DNA from: Myxococcales bacterium | GTDB taxonomy: Bacteria > Myxococcota_A > UBA9160 > UBA4427 | Direction: 5' to 3' | Assembly: GCA_012960035.1 (NCBI GenBank) | Contig: DUBZ01000112.1 | Span: 73,518-137,517, forward strand | DNA: 64,000 bases | Part shown: one piece after another, positions 52,871-61,210 of the stretch | How the letters are laid out: each line of letters begins with the position of its first letter | How positions within the stretch are numbered: the first letter of the stretch is position 1 | Made by a program: the position numbers and the translations under genes | Notes under the pieces: generated by a model | Databases searched by the model: none | The model's input: the letters and a program-made list of their open reading frames with translations, nothing else | What the model was told of the DNA's origin: nothing

Positions 52871-54436
52871 GTGAGTTGGAAAGACGAAGTTGATGGAATT
52901 GATGCGCGTCGCGCGCTTGCCAAAGAACTCGGTGGCGCAGAAGCTGTCGCGACGCAACACGAACGCGGAAAGCTCACCATCCGAGAACGGATCGATAACC
53001 TTGTCGACGGCAGCAGCTTCAGCGAGCAAGGCCCGATCGCGGGCCATGCCGAAACGGATGATGACGGCAATTTGGTCTCCTTCACGCCCGGTAACTACGT
53101 TCTTGGGCTCGCCAAGATCGACGGTCGGCCTTGTGCCGTCGGTGGCGAAGACTTCACGCAAAGAGGCGGGTCCCCTACTCCCGCCGGACTTCGCAAGAGT
53201 GTCTACGCCGAAGATCTCGCGTGTCGCTACCGCGTCCCGCTCGTTCGATTCCTCGAAGGCGGCGGAGGCAGTGTGCGGGGTTCAGGCAAGCAAGCCGCCG
53301 GCCCCCGACTCGCCGGAGATGCGGTCTATACGCGTCAGCGCTTTGAATCGTTCGCGAAGGTGATGGCAACAGCGCCAGTCGTCTCGGCGGCCGTGGGTGC
53401 CGTCGCGGGTTTCCCTGCGGCCCGACTCGCGGCATCCCATTTTTCAATCATGACGAAGAATACGTCACAGGTTTTGATCGCGGGGCCGGCGATTGTTGAA
53501 CGCGCCTTTGGCATCCAAATGACCAAAGACGAACTCGGGGGCGCGAAGGTTCACGCAAAGAGCGGCGTGGTGGACAATGTGGCTGAAGACGAAGAAGAAG
53601 TGTTTCACCTGATCCGTCAATTTCTTTCGTACCTGCCGGGGAACATCTGGCAGCTGCCCCCGGTATTTGACGACGGCGAAGCCGACGACCGGAAGCGCTG
53701 CGAAGACTCCCTGCTCGAAGTGATTCCGCGCGATCGCAAGAAAGTTTACAAGATGCGGTCGATCTTGACGGCCGTCCTCGACCGCGGATCGTTGTTCGAG
53801 TTGACCCCCGGCTATGGACGCTCCCAAATCACCGCGCTCGGTCGTCTCGAAGGACGAACGGTTGGTGTGATCGCGAACGACCCCTACATCTATGCAGGCT
53901 CCATGAGCGCTGAGGGTGCGCAAAAGGTCGAGCGATTCATCAAGCTTTGCGACTCGTTCGCGCTTCCCATTCTTAGCTTCGTCGACGAGCCGGGCTTCAT
54001 GATTGGGCCCGCGGCCGAACAGGCCGCAACGATTCGACACGGTGTTAACGCCATCATGGCCACTGTGACTTCAAAGGTACCCTGGGCATCCGTGATCGTG
54101 CGCAAGATGTATGGCGTGGCCGCTGCGGCGCACTTCGGCCCAGAGGGCAACGTCTTCACCTGGCCCTCGGCGGAAGCCGGCGCGCTCCCTATTGAAGGAG
54201 GTGTCGCAGTTGCGTTTCGCCGCGAAATTGCCGAAGCCCCCGACCCGGAAGCCAAACGCGCCGAACTCGAAGCCAGCTTCGCCAAGGGACGCAGCGCGTT
54301 TCCCCGCGCCGAGGCCTTTGCGGTTCACGACTTGATCGACCCCCGTCGCACACGCCCAACCCTATGCGAATGGCTTGACTGGGCAGAGCCCTTACAGCGG
54401 GAACTCGTCGCGTCGAGGCCCCCGCCCATTCGCTGA
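52871..54436 (+). CDS. Acyl-CoA carboxylase, carboxyltransferase (beta) subunit
   Basis: 521 aa. The start chosen is the GTG at 52871, six bases after GGAG; a TTG two codons earlier is possible. Carboxyltransferase domain with KLTIRERIDNLVDGSSF, RFLEGGGGSVRG, then GPAIVERAFG and VDEPGFMIGPAAEQ, and VIVRKMYGVAAAAHFGP, as in propionyl-/methylcrotonyl-CoA carboxylase beta subunits. It joins biotin-CO2 with an acyl-CoA; the biotin/AccC partner is not in the window. Confidence 0.93.
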   Translation: MSWKDEVDGIDARRALAKELGGAEAVATQHERGKLTIRERIDNLVDGSSFSEQGPIAGHAETDDDGNLVSFTPGNYVLGLAKIDGRPCAVGGEDFTQRGGSPTPAGLRKSVYAEDLACRYRVPLVRFLEGGGGSVRGSGKQAAGPRLAGDAVYTRQRFESFAKVMATAPVVSAAVGAVAGFPAARLAASHFSIMTKNTSQVLIAGPAIVERAFGIQMTKDELGGAKVHAKSGVVDNVAEDEEEVFHLIRQFLSYLPGNIWQLPPVFDDGEADDRKRCEDSLLEVIPRDRKKVYKMRSILTAVLDRGSLFELTPGYGRSQITALGRLEGRTVGVIANDPYIYAGSMSAEGAQKVERFIKLCDSFALPILSFVDEPGFMIGPAAEQAATIRHGVNAIMATVTSKVPWASVIVRKMYGVAAAAHFGPEGNVFTWPSAEAGALPIEGGVAVAFRREIAEAPDPEAKRAELEASFAKGRSAFPRAEAFAVHDLIDPRRTRPTLCEWLDWAEPLQRELVASRPPPIR

Positions 54437-54504
54437 GCATCACCAAATTCAGCGAACCCACGCGCCCGAACGCCCCGCGGATCGCAGAAAACTGAGATCC
54501 AAAG

Positions 54505-54719
54505 TCAAAACCTATTGGACAAATGAGGATCTTTGTCTCCGGCGATTATCAACGTTGGAACGTCGTAGCCGTCAAGTCGCTCGACGGGGGTTCAGACGTC
54601 GTTCTGAAACATCACGAACAGACGTCCCATGTCGAAGCCCCGTGTGCGAAAACGATGGCCGGCCCCTCGCCCGTCACCTCATAGTAGATGCTCGCACCTT
54701 GAGTCTCGACACTCGGCAT
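54505..54719 (-). pseudogene. Remnant of an alpha/beta hydrolase gene
   Basis: The minus strand reads MPSVETQGASIYYEVTGEG then PAIVFAHGASTWDVCS and TGA, an alpha/beta hydrolase N-terminus. Further on, in another frame, LDGYDVPTLIIAGDKDPHL appears, the strand that normally carries the acid residue near the C-terminus, ending RF plus TGA at 54505. About 200 residues, including the nucleophile elbow, are missing, so this is an internally deleted gene. The rest of 54437-54859 holds nothing recognisable. Confidence 0.7.
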
Positions 54720-54859
54720 ACTGGGCTCCCTGTTCTTCGAGCAATCGACAGTGCTTCAGGTGACATCCATGCGCTACGCCAAATTGGTGTAGATTCATAG
54801 CTTCGAATCACACAGGGCCACGCCCAAGTCGCTTGGGCAAACCTTATTGAGGAGCCCAC

Positions 54860-56056
54860 GTGGACTTGCAACGCCGAAAACTCCTGGCCGGACTTGCCGC
54901 AACGCCGCTCGCGATCGCCGCGGGTTGCGGCGAAACGGCCCGCTACACCCAAGCCGACGCCCTCGCCCTTGATAACCAGCGCATACGCGACCGAGAGCAG
55001 GCAGGAAAAGGTCCGTTCGGCGATCAGCGTTACCAAGGCTATCTCGGCCTTTCCGATTTACCGTATTTCGAACTGGATGACTCGGGGACGTTGCGATGCG
55101 TCGTCGCCGACTTGCCGCCAGTATTGGATATCCACGCGCACCTGGGCATGGCACTCCTCTTTGCACCGCGAATCGACCTGCAAGCGCGTCACGAACGCGC
55201 CCTGCATTTGCTCGACTGGGAAGAAGACGACACCGAGGCCGTGCTCGATCTCGACATGTATATCAACGGGAATTTCACCCCTTCTGATCTCCGTGAAATG
55301 CGTTTCGAAGCCGTTACCCAGCTGCTGTGGGGAAGTCGCAAAGCGGAGACCCATACGATTCCAAACTTGATCGCCGAGATGGACGAAACCAAAGTCACCC
55401 ATTCAGTGATCTTGCCCGTCGACTTTGGCTTGCCGTTTGGAGACAACCTCACCGACCACTTCATGCAGGCCATCGAAGAATCGGGCGAACAAGATCGCTT
55501 GATTCCCGGCGCCTCGGTTCATCCTTCCGATTCGGAGGCTCCCGCAAAACTCGCACGCTACGCGGCAGCCGGCGCGCGCATGGTCAAGCTGCACCCCGCG
55601 ATGGGGCGCTTCTTTCCCGATGACGAAGCCATGTTCCCGATCTACCGCGCGTGCGATGAACTGGGGCTCCCGGTGATCTTTCACGGGGGACGCGCGGGCA
55701 TCGAACCGGAAGCGATGCACCAGTACACGTTGATGCGTCACTATGAAGGCGCGTTCCGAGCTTTTCCCAACGTTCAATTTGTATTGGGTCACGCGGGTGC
55801 GCGCGACGCCGAAGACGCGATCACCCTCGCGACGCGGCATCCCAACCTTTGGTTCGACAGCCACGGCCAGGGCGTCACGATGCTCGCCCGGATGCTCGAC
55901 GAAATCGGTCCGGATCGGCTGCTATTTGGCACCGACTGGCCGTTCTATCACCTGGCCTCAGCACTCGCCAAAGTATTGATCGTGACAGAAGACAGGCCCG
56001 CCGATCGCGTCGCGGTGCTGTATGGAAACGCGGCGCGTCTGTTGGGTCTCTCGTAA
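54860..56056 (+). CDS. Amidohydrolase-family lipoprotein with Tat-like signal
   Basis: 398 aa, GTG start with GAGGA upstream. The signal LQRRKLLAGLAATPLAIAAGC combines an RR motif and a lipobox, shown as RRKLLAG and AIAAGC. The amidohydrolase (TIM-barrel) motifs are LDIHAHLGMALL (metal His pair), MVKLHPAMGRFF, VIFHGGRAG, VLGHAGARD and LLFGTDWPFYH (metal Asp), as in the amidohydrolase-2 (decarboxylase-like) group. Exported fully folded by Tat if the signal works (inference). Catalyses hydrolysis or decarboxylation of an unknown substrate. Confidence 0.88.
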   Translation: MDLQRRKLLAGLAATPLAIAAGCGETARYTQADALALDNQRIRDREQAGKGPFGDQRYQGYLGLSDLPYFELDDSGTLRCVVADLPPVLDIHAHLGMALLFAPRIDLQARHERALHLLDWEEDDTEAVLDLDMYINGNFTPSDLREMRFEAVTQLLWGSRKAETHTIPNLIAEMDETKVTHSVILPVDFGLPFGDNLTDHFMQAIEESGEQDRLIPGASVHPSDSEAPAKLARYAAAGARMVKLHPAMGRFFPDDEAMFPIYRACDELGLPVIFHGGRAGIEPEAMHQYTLMRHYEGAFRAFPNVQFVLGHAGARDAEDAITLATRHPNLWFDSHGQGVTMLARMLDEIGPDRLLFGTDWPFYHLASALAKVLIVTEDRPADRVAVLYGNAARLLGLS

Positions 56057-56120
56057 GAAAACCCCGTAAGTTCAGTGGTTTGTGGCTGCAGCTGCGTACT
56101 TATGAGATGTGCCCCGCGAG

Positions 56121-56136
56121 CTCGCCTTCTGGCGAG
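56121..56136 (+). terminator. Short hairpin after the amidohydrolase gene
   Basis: CTCGCC-TTCT-GGCGAG, a 6-bp stem with a 4-base loop, 65 bp after the stop. No T-run follows, so its role as a terminator is weak. Confidence 0.35.
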
Positions 56137-56150
56137 AACAAATCAAACCA

Positions 56151-56173
56151 AAACCGGACTTTGATTCCGGTTT
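56151..56173. promoter_or_regulatory. Candidate TetR operator
   Basis: AAACCGGA, 7-base spacer CTTTGAT, TCCGGTTT: a perfect inverted repeat about 35 bp upstream of the tetR frame start. Its size and place fit autoregulation by the downstream TetR protein. The binding is inference. Confidence 0.5.
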
Positions 56174-56207
56174 GTGATATTGTGGTGCTGTCGTCGTTCC
56201 GCACCCC

Positions 56208-56963
56208 ATGTCCGGGCGGCAGATCGTTTGTTTCGATTTAAATCTCTTCGTTGGTTTCATGATGTCAAAAGAAGCGAGCAACATGGTTCAGCGCACTTCC
56301 GATCTTCATTGGATTCGGCCGCCCCGTCAGGCGCGTACGCACGAGAGCCTCGAGCGCCTGCTCGACGTCGCGGAGTCGATGCTTCACGACAAAGACTTCG
56401 ACGACATCCATGTGAGTGAGATCGCACGTCGTGCCGAGACTTCGGTCGCGGGTTTCTATCGACGCTTCCAAGACAAAGACTCTCTCCTTCATGCGCTTCA
56501 CGAACGCCGCTGCGAAGAAGCCTTTGCGACCGCAGACGACGCACTCTGCCAAGAGCGATGGAGCGGTGCGAGCATCGCTGAGATCCTGTTCGCAGTTTTT
56601 CCCTTTCTCGTTGAGATCCTGCACTCGAATGAGGGCCTCGATCGCGCGATTTACCAGCGCGCCATTACCAACGAACCCATGCGCGAGCGATCTATGAAGA
56701 TCAACCGCCATGTGATCAATGGCTTGTCCGACTTGATCTTCGAACGTCAAGACGAAGTCAACCACCCCGACCCCAACACCGCAGTGCCCTTCGCGGTCAT
56801 CCAAACGATGGCCTTGGTTGTGCAGATTTACACCGCGGGCATCCGCGACATCTTTCCAACGCCAATGAGCGACGACAAAGTTGCGCATGAACTCGCGACT
56901 TCTTGTCTCGCTTATCTCGGAACTTCTAACCCCTATGCGCCTTGTGAAGGAGATCGACCATGA
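56208..56963 (+). CDS. TetR-family transcriptional regulator
   Basis: 251 aa in the longest frame. Later starts at 56262 (MSKEASNMVQ) or 56283 are equally plausible, because the first 18 residues are poorly conserved-looking. DNA-binding domain at about residues 45-90: LLDVAESMLHDKDFDDIHVSEIA and AGFYRRFQDKDSLLHAL, a typical HTH with Tyr/Phe pair. The C-terminal ligand domain is all helical. The stop overlaps the ferritin-like gene start (ATGA), so it heads a three-gene operon. Confidence 0.9.
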   Translation: MSGRQIVCFDLNLFVGFMMSKEASNMVQRTSDLHWIRPPRQARTHESLERLLDVAESMLHDKDFDDIHVSEIARRAETSVAGFYRRFQDKDSLLHALHERRCEEAFATADDALCQERWSGASIAEILFAVFPFLVEILHSNEGLDRAIYQRAITNEPMRERSMKINRHVINGLSDLIFERQDEVNHPDPNTAVPFAVIQTMALVVQIYTAGIRDIFPTPMSDDKVAHELATSCLAYLGTSNPYAPCEGDRP

Positions 56964-57922
56964 AGAGATTCATTGATCCAAACGAACTCGCTCGAGACAG
57001 TCGGTTTGTACGACAAGACAATGCCCAGTCGACTGTCTTGGCAGCCATGCCCGACGATGTTGATGTCATCGTCAACGCATTCGAACAGTTCAGCCCGATG
57101 ATCGAAGAGTCGGTCAGGGGAACTGCAGCCCAGTCGCTCTTTGACGCTTACGGACCCGCCTTCGCACTCACGGTAATCAACGAGCCGATCGATCCGGACG
57201 CACCGGAAGGCTTGACCCGCTTGCTGCTCCGCATGCACGGCATTTTCGTCGGCGAGATGCAGGCCCTCGAAGGCGCGGCGCGGTCACTCTGGGACTTTCC
57301 CGACACACCGTGGGAATTCAAGATGAACATGGCACGCCAGTGCTGGGACGAGGCTCGTCACATTCAGATCTTCGAAAAGCTCCTCGTCCACCTCGGTGGC
57401 TACGTGGGGATGTTCCCGGAGAGCACGTTCTTGTTCGAAGCCGCATGCTCGGACGATCCAGCGATGCGCGTTGCGGGTGTGAACCGTGGCCTAGAAGGTC
57501 TCGCCTGCGATGTCTTCCGCGACATGATTCGTTACGCAGAAAAGACGGGCGACGAAAAGATGCGTCAGGCCGTCGACTATGTCTTGGCAGATGAACTCAC
57601 CCACGTGCGCTTCGGCAGCGAATGGGTGCGCGAATTTACCAAGGACGATCCCGAGTACTTGAAGCGAACCCAGGACTACCGTCGCGCTGTCGACAAGCAG
57701 TTCAGTTTTGGCGGCGCACGCTCTGATCGTGAGGATGCGGCGATTCCGATCGCATGGGAAGATCGTCTTGAAGCCGGCTTTACAGAAGAGGAGCTAACCG
57801 AGTTGGCCAATCTTTCTGGAGATGGCCCAAGCAAGAAGACCCTCACCGCCGCAGCGAAAATTCTTCGCGAGCGACACTTCGAAAAACGTACAGCAAACGC
57901 AGAGACAGGTGCCCAGTCATGA
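56960..57922 (+). CDS. Di-iron ferritin-like protein
   Basis: 320 aa, AAGGAG site. Four-helix di-iron signature: Glu in GEMQALEGA, ExxH in CWDEARH, Glu in RGLEGLACD and ExxH in ADELTHVRFG, in the order E...ExxH...E...ExxH. Similar to DUF455/ferritin-like oxidases that use a dinuclear iron site with O2. Overlaps the TetR gene before it and the 229-aa gene after it by 4 bp each, so the three form one unit. The substrate is unknown. Confidence 0.85.
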   Translation: MKRFIDPNELARDSRFVRQDNAQSTVLAAMPDDVDVIVNAFEQFSPMIEESVRGTAAQSLFDAYGPAFALTVINEPIDPDAPEGLTRLLLRMHGIFVGEMQALEGAARSLWDFPDTPWEFKMNMARQCWDEARHIQIFEKLLVHLGGYVGMFPESTFLFEAACSDDPAMRVAGVNRGLEGLACDVFRDMIRYAEKTGDEKMRQAVDYVLADELTHVRFGSEWVREFTKDDPEYLKRTQDYRRAVDKQFSFGGARSDREDAAIPIAWEDRLEAGFTEEELTELANLSGDGPSKKTLTAAAKILRERHFEKRTANAETGAQS

Positions 57923-58608
57923 GCGAACAACAACGCATGTACCCGGGCATGAGCCCCGACGAAAAAACAACATTTGCACCCTACTCCGCCTTTGACATCC
58001 CGGCAGATCTTCGTGAGCTGTCCGGTCGCTATGACGTCGAAGCCATGGCCCGACGGGTTCGCAACTTCCGCTACGCCGAAGAGTGGACCATGATGGTTCT
58101 CGGCGGTTGGGTGGCCACGGTTCCGGAACTCCCGGTCAAGACGGGCTTGGGCAAAGTGATATGGGATACCGCCCAAGCTACAGACGTCCTCGGCAAGCGA
58201 TTGCCGGAGCTTCGCTGCGGAACCAAGGCGGTTCACGCTTCCGAGTCGGCCAACGACGCCTTCGCGAACCTGGTGAACGCGATCGCCGAGCCGGAAAGGC
58301 CCGACCTCACGATCGAAAAGCTGACGGGTGTCTTCGACGTCTTGATGCCACACCTGATCGACGTCTACGAACAGACGATGCGCGAGACGGACCAGATCTG
58401 CGATGCACCCACGATCGAACTGCTTGAAGAAATCGTTCGCAAGCGACGTCGCAACGTCGCCTGGGGCCAGGAAGTCCTCGATCGACTCTGCGACACCGAC
58501 GGCCTGCGCGAACGGCGCCGGACGCGGGCGGACGCGCTCAATGAAGAACTCGTGAAGAGCGGTGGCGTGACGGGCACCCTCACCGAAGACCGCGGCACGC
58601 TGAACTAG
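57919..58608 (+). CDS. Ferritin-like partner protein lacking iron ligands
   Basis: 229 aa, ATG overlapping the previous stop. Helical, with FRYAEEWTMMVLGGWVA, then VIWDTAQATDVLGKRLPEL, which looks like the helix that in ferritin-like relatives carries ExxH but here reads DTAQAT, so the metal site appears absent. LPHLIDVYEQTM and LLEEIVRKRRRN are further helices. Could be a structural subunit of the neighbouring di-iron protein. Homology is judged from pattern only. Confidence 0.6.
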   Translation: MSEQQRMYPGMSPDEKTTFAPYSAFDIPADLRELSGRYDVEAMARRVRNFRYAEEWTMMVLGGWVATVPELPVKTGLGKVIWDTAQATDVLGKRLPELRCGTKAVHASESANDAFANLVNAIAEPERPDLTIEKLTGVFDVLMPHLIDVYEQTMRETDQICDAPTIELLEEIVRKRRRNVAWGQEVLDRLCDTDGLRERRRTRADALNEELVKSGGVTGTLTEDRGTLN

Positions 58609-58834
58609 TTTCGGCCTACCGAGGGCTCAGGCCCTATTCAGGTTTTGCACCTAACGACGGACACTCGGGGGATCGCGCAATGCGCGGTCCTCCGAGATCT
58701 CCGCGAATCACGACAGCTTGTCTGTGGCTTGTCTATACTCGCGCCCACGCAAGCGCGATCGCTCTCGCCTTTGCCGCGCACGCGACGGTCTACAACGAAA
58801 GACGACCGCAACCCCCAACATCAGGCGGACCCCT

Positions 58835-59887
58835 ATGACGACGACGACGTTCAAACTGATCGAAGACGGTCAGTCCCATGAAATCAACGCTTCGGTCGAC
58901 GCGACTTCGGTACGCCTCGACACCACGACAGCATTGGGAGCACTCGGCTGGACGCAAAAGCCTGAAGGGCTCTGCCAAGGTGACGTCTGCGTTCCCGTTG
59001 CGAGCAGCCCGGACTTGATTACGGACCGGGGGATCCACCTTGAAGGACTCGCAGAGTTGCTCGGTCGACCGCTCGCGATCAATCGTGATCACGCAGTCGC
59101 AAGTCTCGGCGCTGCGGCCGAAAGCCACGGCGCCCAACTGACCGGCGGTGAAGCGCCTGACTTCACGCTGCCCGACCTCGCCGGCAACGAACACACCCTT
59201 TCAAGCTTTCGTGGCAAGAAGGTACTCCTCATCGCCTATGCATCCTGGTGAGGCTGCCGAGAAGATCTGCCCGTGTGGCAGGCGCTTTACGAAGAACTTG
59301 GTGACGAAGGTTTTGTGCCGATCACAGCCGCGCTCGACGCCTCTTGCGATGACGCGCGCCCTTTCATCGAAAAGGCGAATCCAACCCATCCGAGTGTGAT
59401 CGACACGGAGCACGTCGTGGCGCATCGCTACGGCATGATCAATGTTCCCACCGTCGTTTGGATCGATGAACAAGGTGTCATCGTCCGACCCAACACCGCC
59501 GAATACGGCACCGATGTCTTTTTGCAGTTCCACGGACGAGAGTCGGGTCCCTTCCTCGACGCGGTCCGGGCATGGGTAAAGACCGGCGAGATTGCGACGG
59601 ACAAAACGGTCCCAGCCCACATGCCTCCGCCCAATCCAGACGAAGAACTCGCCCGGGCCGAATTCGCAGTCGCCTGGTCGTTGCATCAGCGCGGTGAAAC
59701 GGAAGCGGCCGAAACGCACTTTGATCGCGCCGGGGAACTTTCCCCGAACGACTGGACCATCCGACGCGGTTCGATGCCGATTCGTGGCAAGAACCCAATG
59801 GGCCCCGAGTTCTTTGAGTTGTTTCAGGATTGGGAGTCTCGCGGGAAGCCGGATTACGCCAAGATGGCCGCGGAGCGCGGGTGTTAG
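58835..59887 (+). CDS. Candidate selenoprotein: thioredoxin-fold protein with in-frame TGA (Sec139)
   Basis: 350 aa if TGA at 59249-59251 is read as selenocysteine. Residues 1-100: small N-terminal domain with GLCQGDVCVPV (Cys47, Cys52). Residues 104-265: thioredoxin/TlpA-AhpC fold, GGEAPDFTLPDLAGNEHTL, then LLIAYASW-U139-GCREDLPVWQ, with cis-Pro in GMINVPTVVWID. The reading frame, codon use and fold continue across the TGA. Residues 290-350: helical TPR-like end. The start is the ATG at 58835; the weak GGCGGA site is noted. A SECIS-like hairpin lies 16-30 bases after the TGA. A nonsense mutation is the alternative. Confidence 0.8.
59267..59281 (+). promoter_or_regulatory. SECIS-like hairpin downstream of the in-frame TGA
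   Basis: CTGCC-CGTGT-GGCAG, a 5-bp stem extendable by a U-G pair, with a 5-base loop starting 20 nt after the TGA and a G at the second loop base. This fits what is known of bacterial SECIS elements (small apical loop with an early G, about 16-37 nt from UGA). SelB would bind it. Confidence 0.65.
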
Positions 59888-60025
59888 GCGCATAGGCCGA
59901 GAGATCGAAAGAAGGCCAAATGCTTCGTACCATTTCATTGGCCGCGACGTTTCCCACATGCCACGCTCGTTGCGAACGTTCCCCAATGCCGCCCGCGACT
60001 TGCGACCCGACAAAGGACTCCAAGC

Positions 60026-61084
60026 TTGGCCAACGCCTCCCCGATCACGCTGTGCCTCGGTTATCCCGCCTTGTACCAAGACCGTTTCATCGCGCGCTTG
60101 CGAGAGATCGATCCGCGCATCGAGGTCACGCTGCTCCCGGTCGACCCGGACTCAGACTGGGCCAGTGACACGTCTCACTTGCCCCATGACGAACCGCCAG
60201 CATGGGCTCAAAGTCAAGCCGATGCGCGTCGCACCGCACTCGCGGGCGCCGAGGCACTCATCACCCTCAGTACCCCAAAAGCGTTGATGGACGTCGCACC
60301 ACGACTCAAGTGGATTCAGTCTCTCGGTGCGGGGGTTGAACAGTTTGTCGCGGCGGGAGCACGACGCGACCGTGTTGTTGTCACCAATGCATCCGGCGTG
60401 AGTTCAGCATCCATGTCCGAGTTTGTCATTGGGCGCCTACTGCAGATCTGGAAGCGCTTTCCCGAAGCCGACGGCCACCAACGAGATCGCGCATACGTTC
60501 GCACGTACGGAAGAACGTTCGGCGGGTCGGTTCTCGGGATCGTGGGGATGGGTGGGATTGGTCAGGCGGTTGCCACGCGCGCTCGAGCCCTCGGACTCAC
60601 GGTTTTGGGCCTAAAACGAACCCCCACCGCCATCGACACCGAGGCGCCTGCTGGGGCACACGAGCTATTCGGCCCCACGCAGCTGCACGAAATGCTCGCG
60701 CGCTGTGACGCTGTCGTTGTCGCTGCCCCCGCGTCTCCCGAAACCCACCATATGATCGATGCTGCGGCGCTCCGCGCGATGAAGCCCGGTGCAGTGTTGG
60801 TCAACGTCGCTCGCGGGTCTCTCGTCGACACGAAGGCGCTGATCTCCTCGCTGAACGAAAAGCATTTGGGGGCCGCGGTCCTCGATGTCTTTGAAGAAGA
60901 ACCCCTGCCCTCGAGCGATCCGTTATGGGCCACCGAGAACGTGTTTATCTCTGCCCACTCGTCGGTTTCGGTGGATCGCTACATGGACGACATCTTCGAT
61001 TTGTTCGAGGAAAACGTGCGGCGCTACGTCCAAGGCGAACCACTTCGCAACGAAGTCGACATGGAAGCATTGGGCTTTGCCTAG
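60026..61084 (+). CDS. D-2-hydroxyacid dehydrogenase (NAD(P)-dependent)
   Basis: 352 aa, TTG start with AAGGA. Substrate domain then Rossmann motif LGIVGMGGIGQAVA. Catalytic Arg in NVARGSLVD, Glu in DVFEEEPLP and His in ISAHSSVS. LKWIQSLGAGVEQFV in the first part is typical of the GyaR/glyoxylate-reductase-like group. Reversible reduction of a 2-oxo acid. The stop codon lies inside the 18-bp tandem array. Confidence 0.93.
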   Translation: MANASPITLCLGYPALYQDRFIARLREIDPRIEVTLLPVDPDSDWASDTSHLPHDEPPAWAQSQADARRTALAGAEALITLSTPKALMDVAPRLKWIQSLGAGVEQFVAAGARRDRVVVTNASGVSSASMSEFVIGRLLQIWKRFPEADGHQRDRAYVRTYGRTFGGSVLGIVGMGGIGQAVATRARALGLTVLGLKRTPTAIDTEAPAGAHELFGPTQLHEMLARCDAVVVAAPASPETHHMIDAAALRAMKPGAVLVNVARGSLVDTKALISSLNEKHLGAAVLDVFEEEPLPSSDPLWATENVFISAHSSVSVDRYMDDIFDLFEENVRRYVQGEPLRNEVDMEALGFA

Positions 61085-61156
61085 ACATTGGGCTTTGCCT
61101 AGACATCGGGCTTTGCGTGGACAATGGACTTGGCTTAGACATCGGGCTTTGCGTAG
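61067..61156. repeat. Five 18-bp tandem copies covering and following the dehydrogenase stop codon
   Basis: Unit ACATTGGGCTTTGCCTAG; copies start at 61067, 61085, 61103, 61121 and 61139. The first copy is the gene's own end (ALGFA plus TAG). Because 18 is a multiple of three, every copy is in frame; copies 1, 2, 4 and 5 end in TAG, copy 3 in TGG. Confidence 0.95.
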
Positions 61157-61210
61157 ATCGACATCTCGTTCGCTATGGAGCGGGCATGTCGTTGCATGTT
61201 CGCGCCACGG

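Noticed and set aside
61067-61156. CRISPR array
   Set aside because: Units are contiguous with no spacers and include a gene end.
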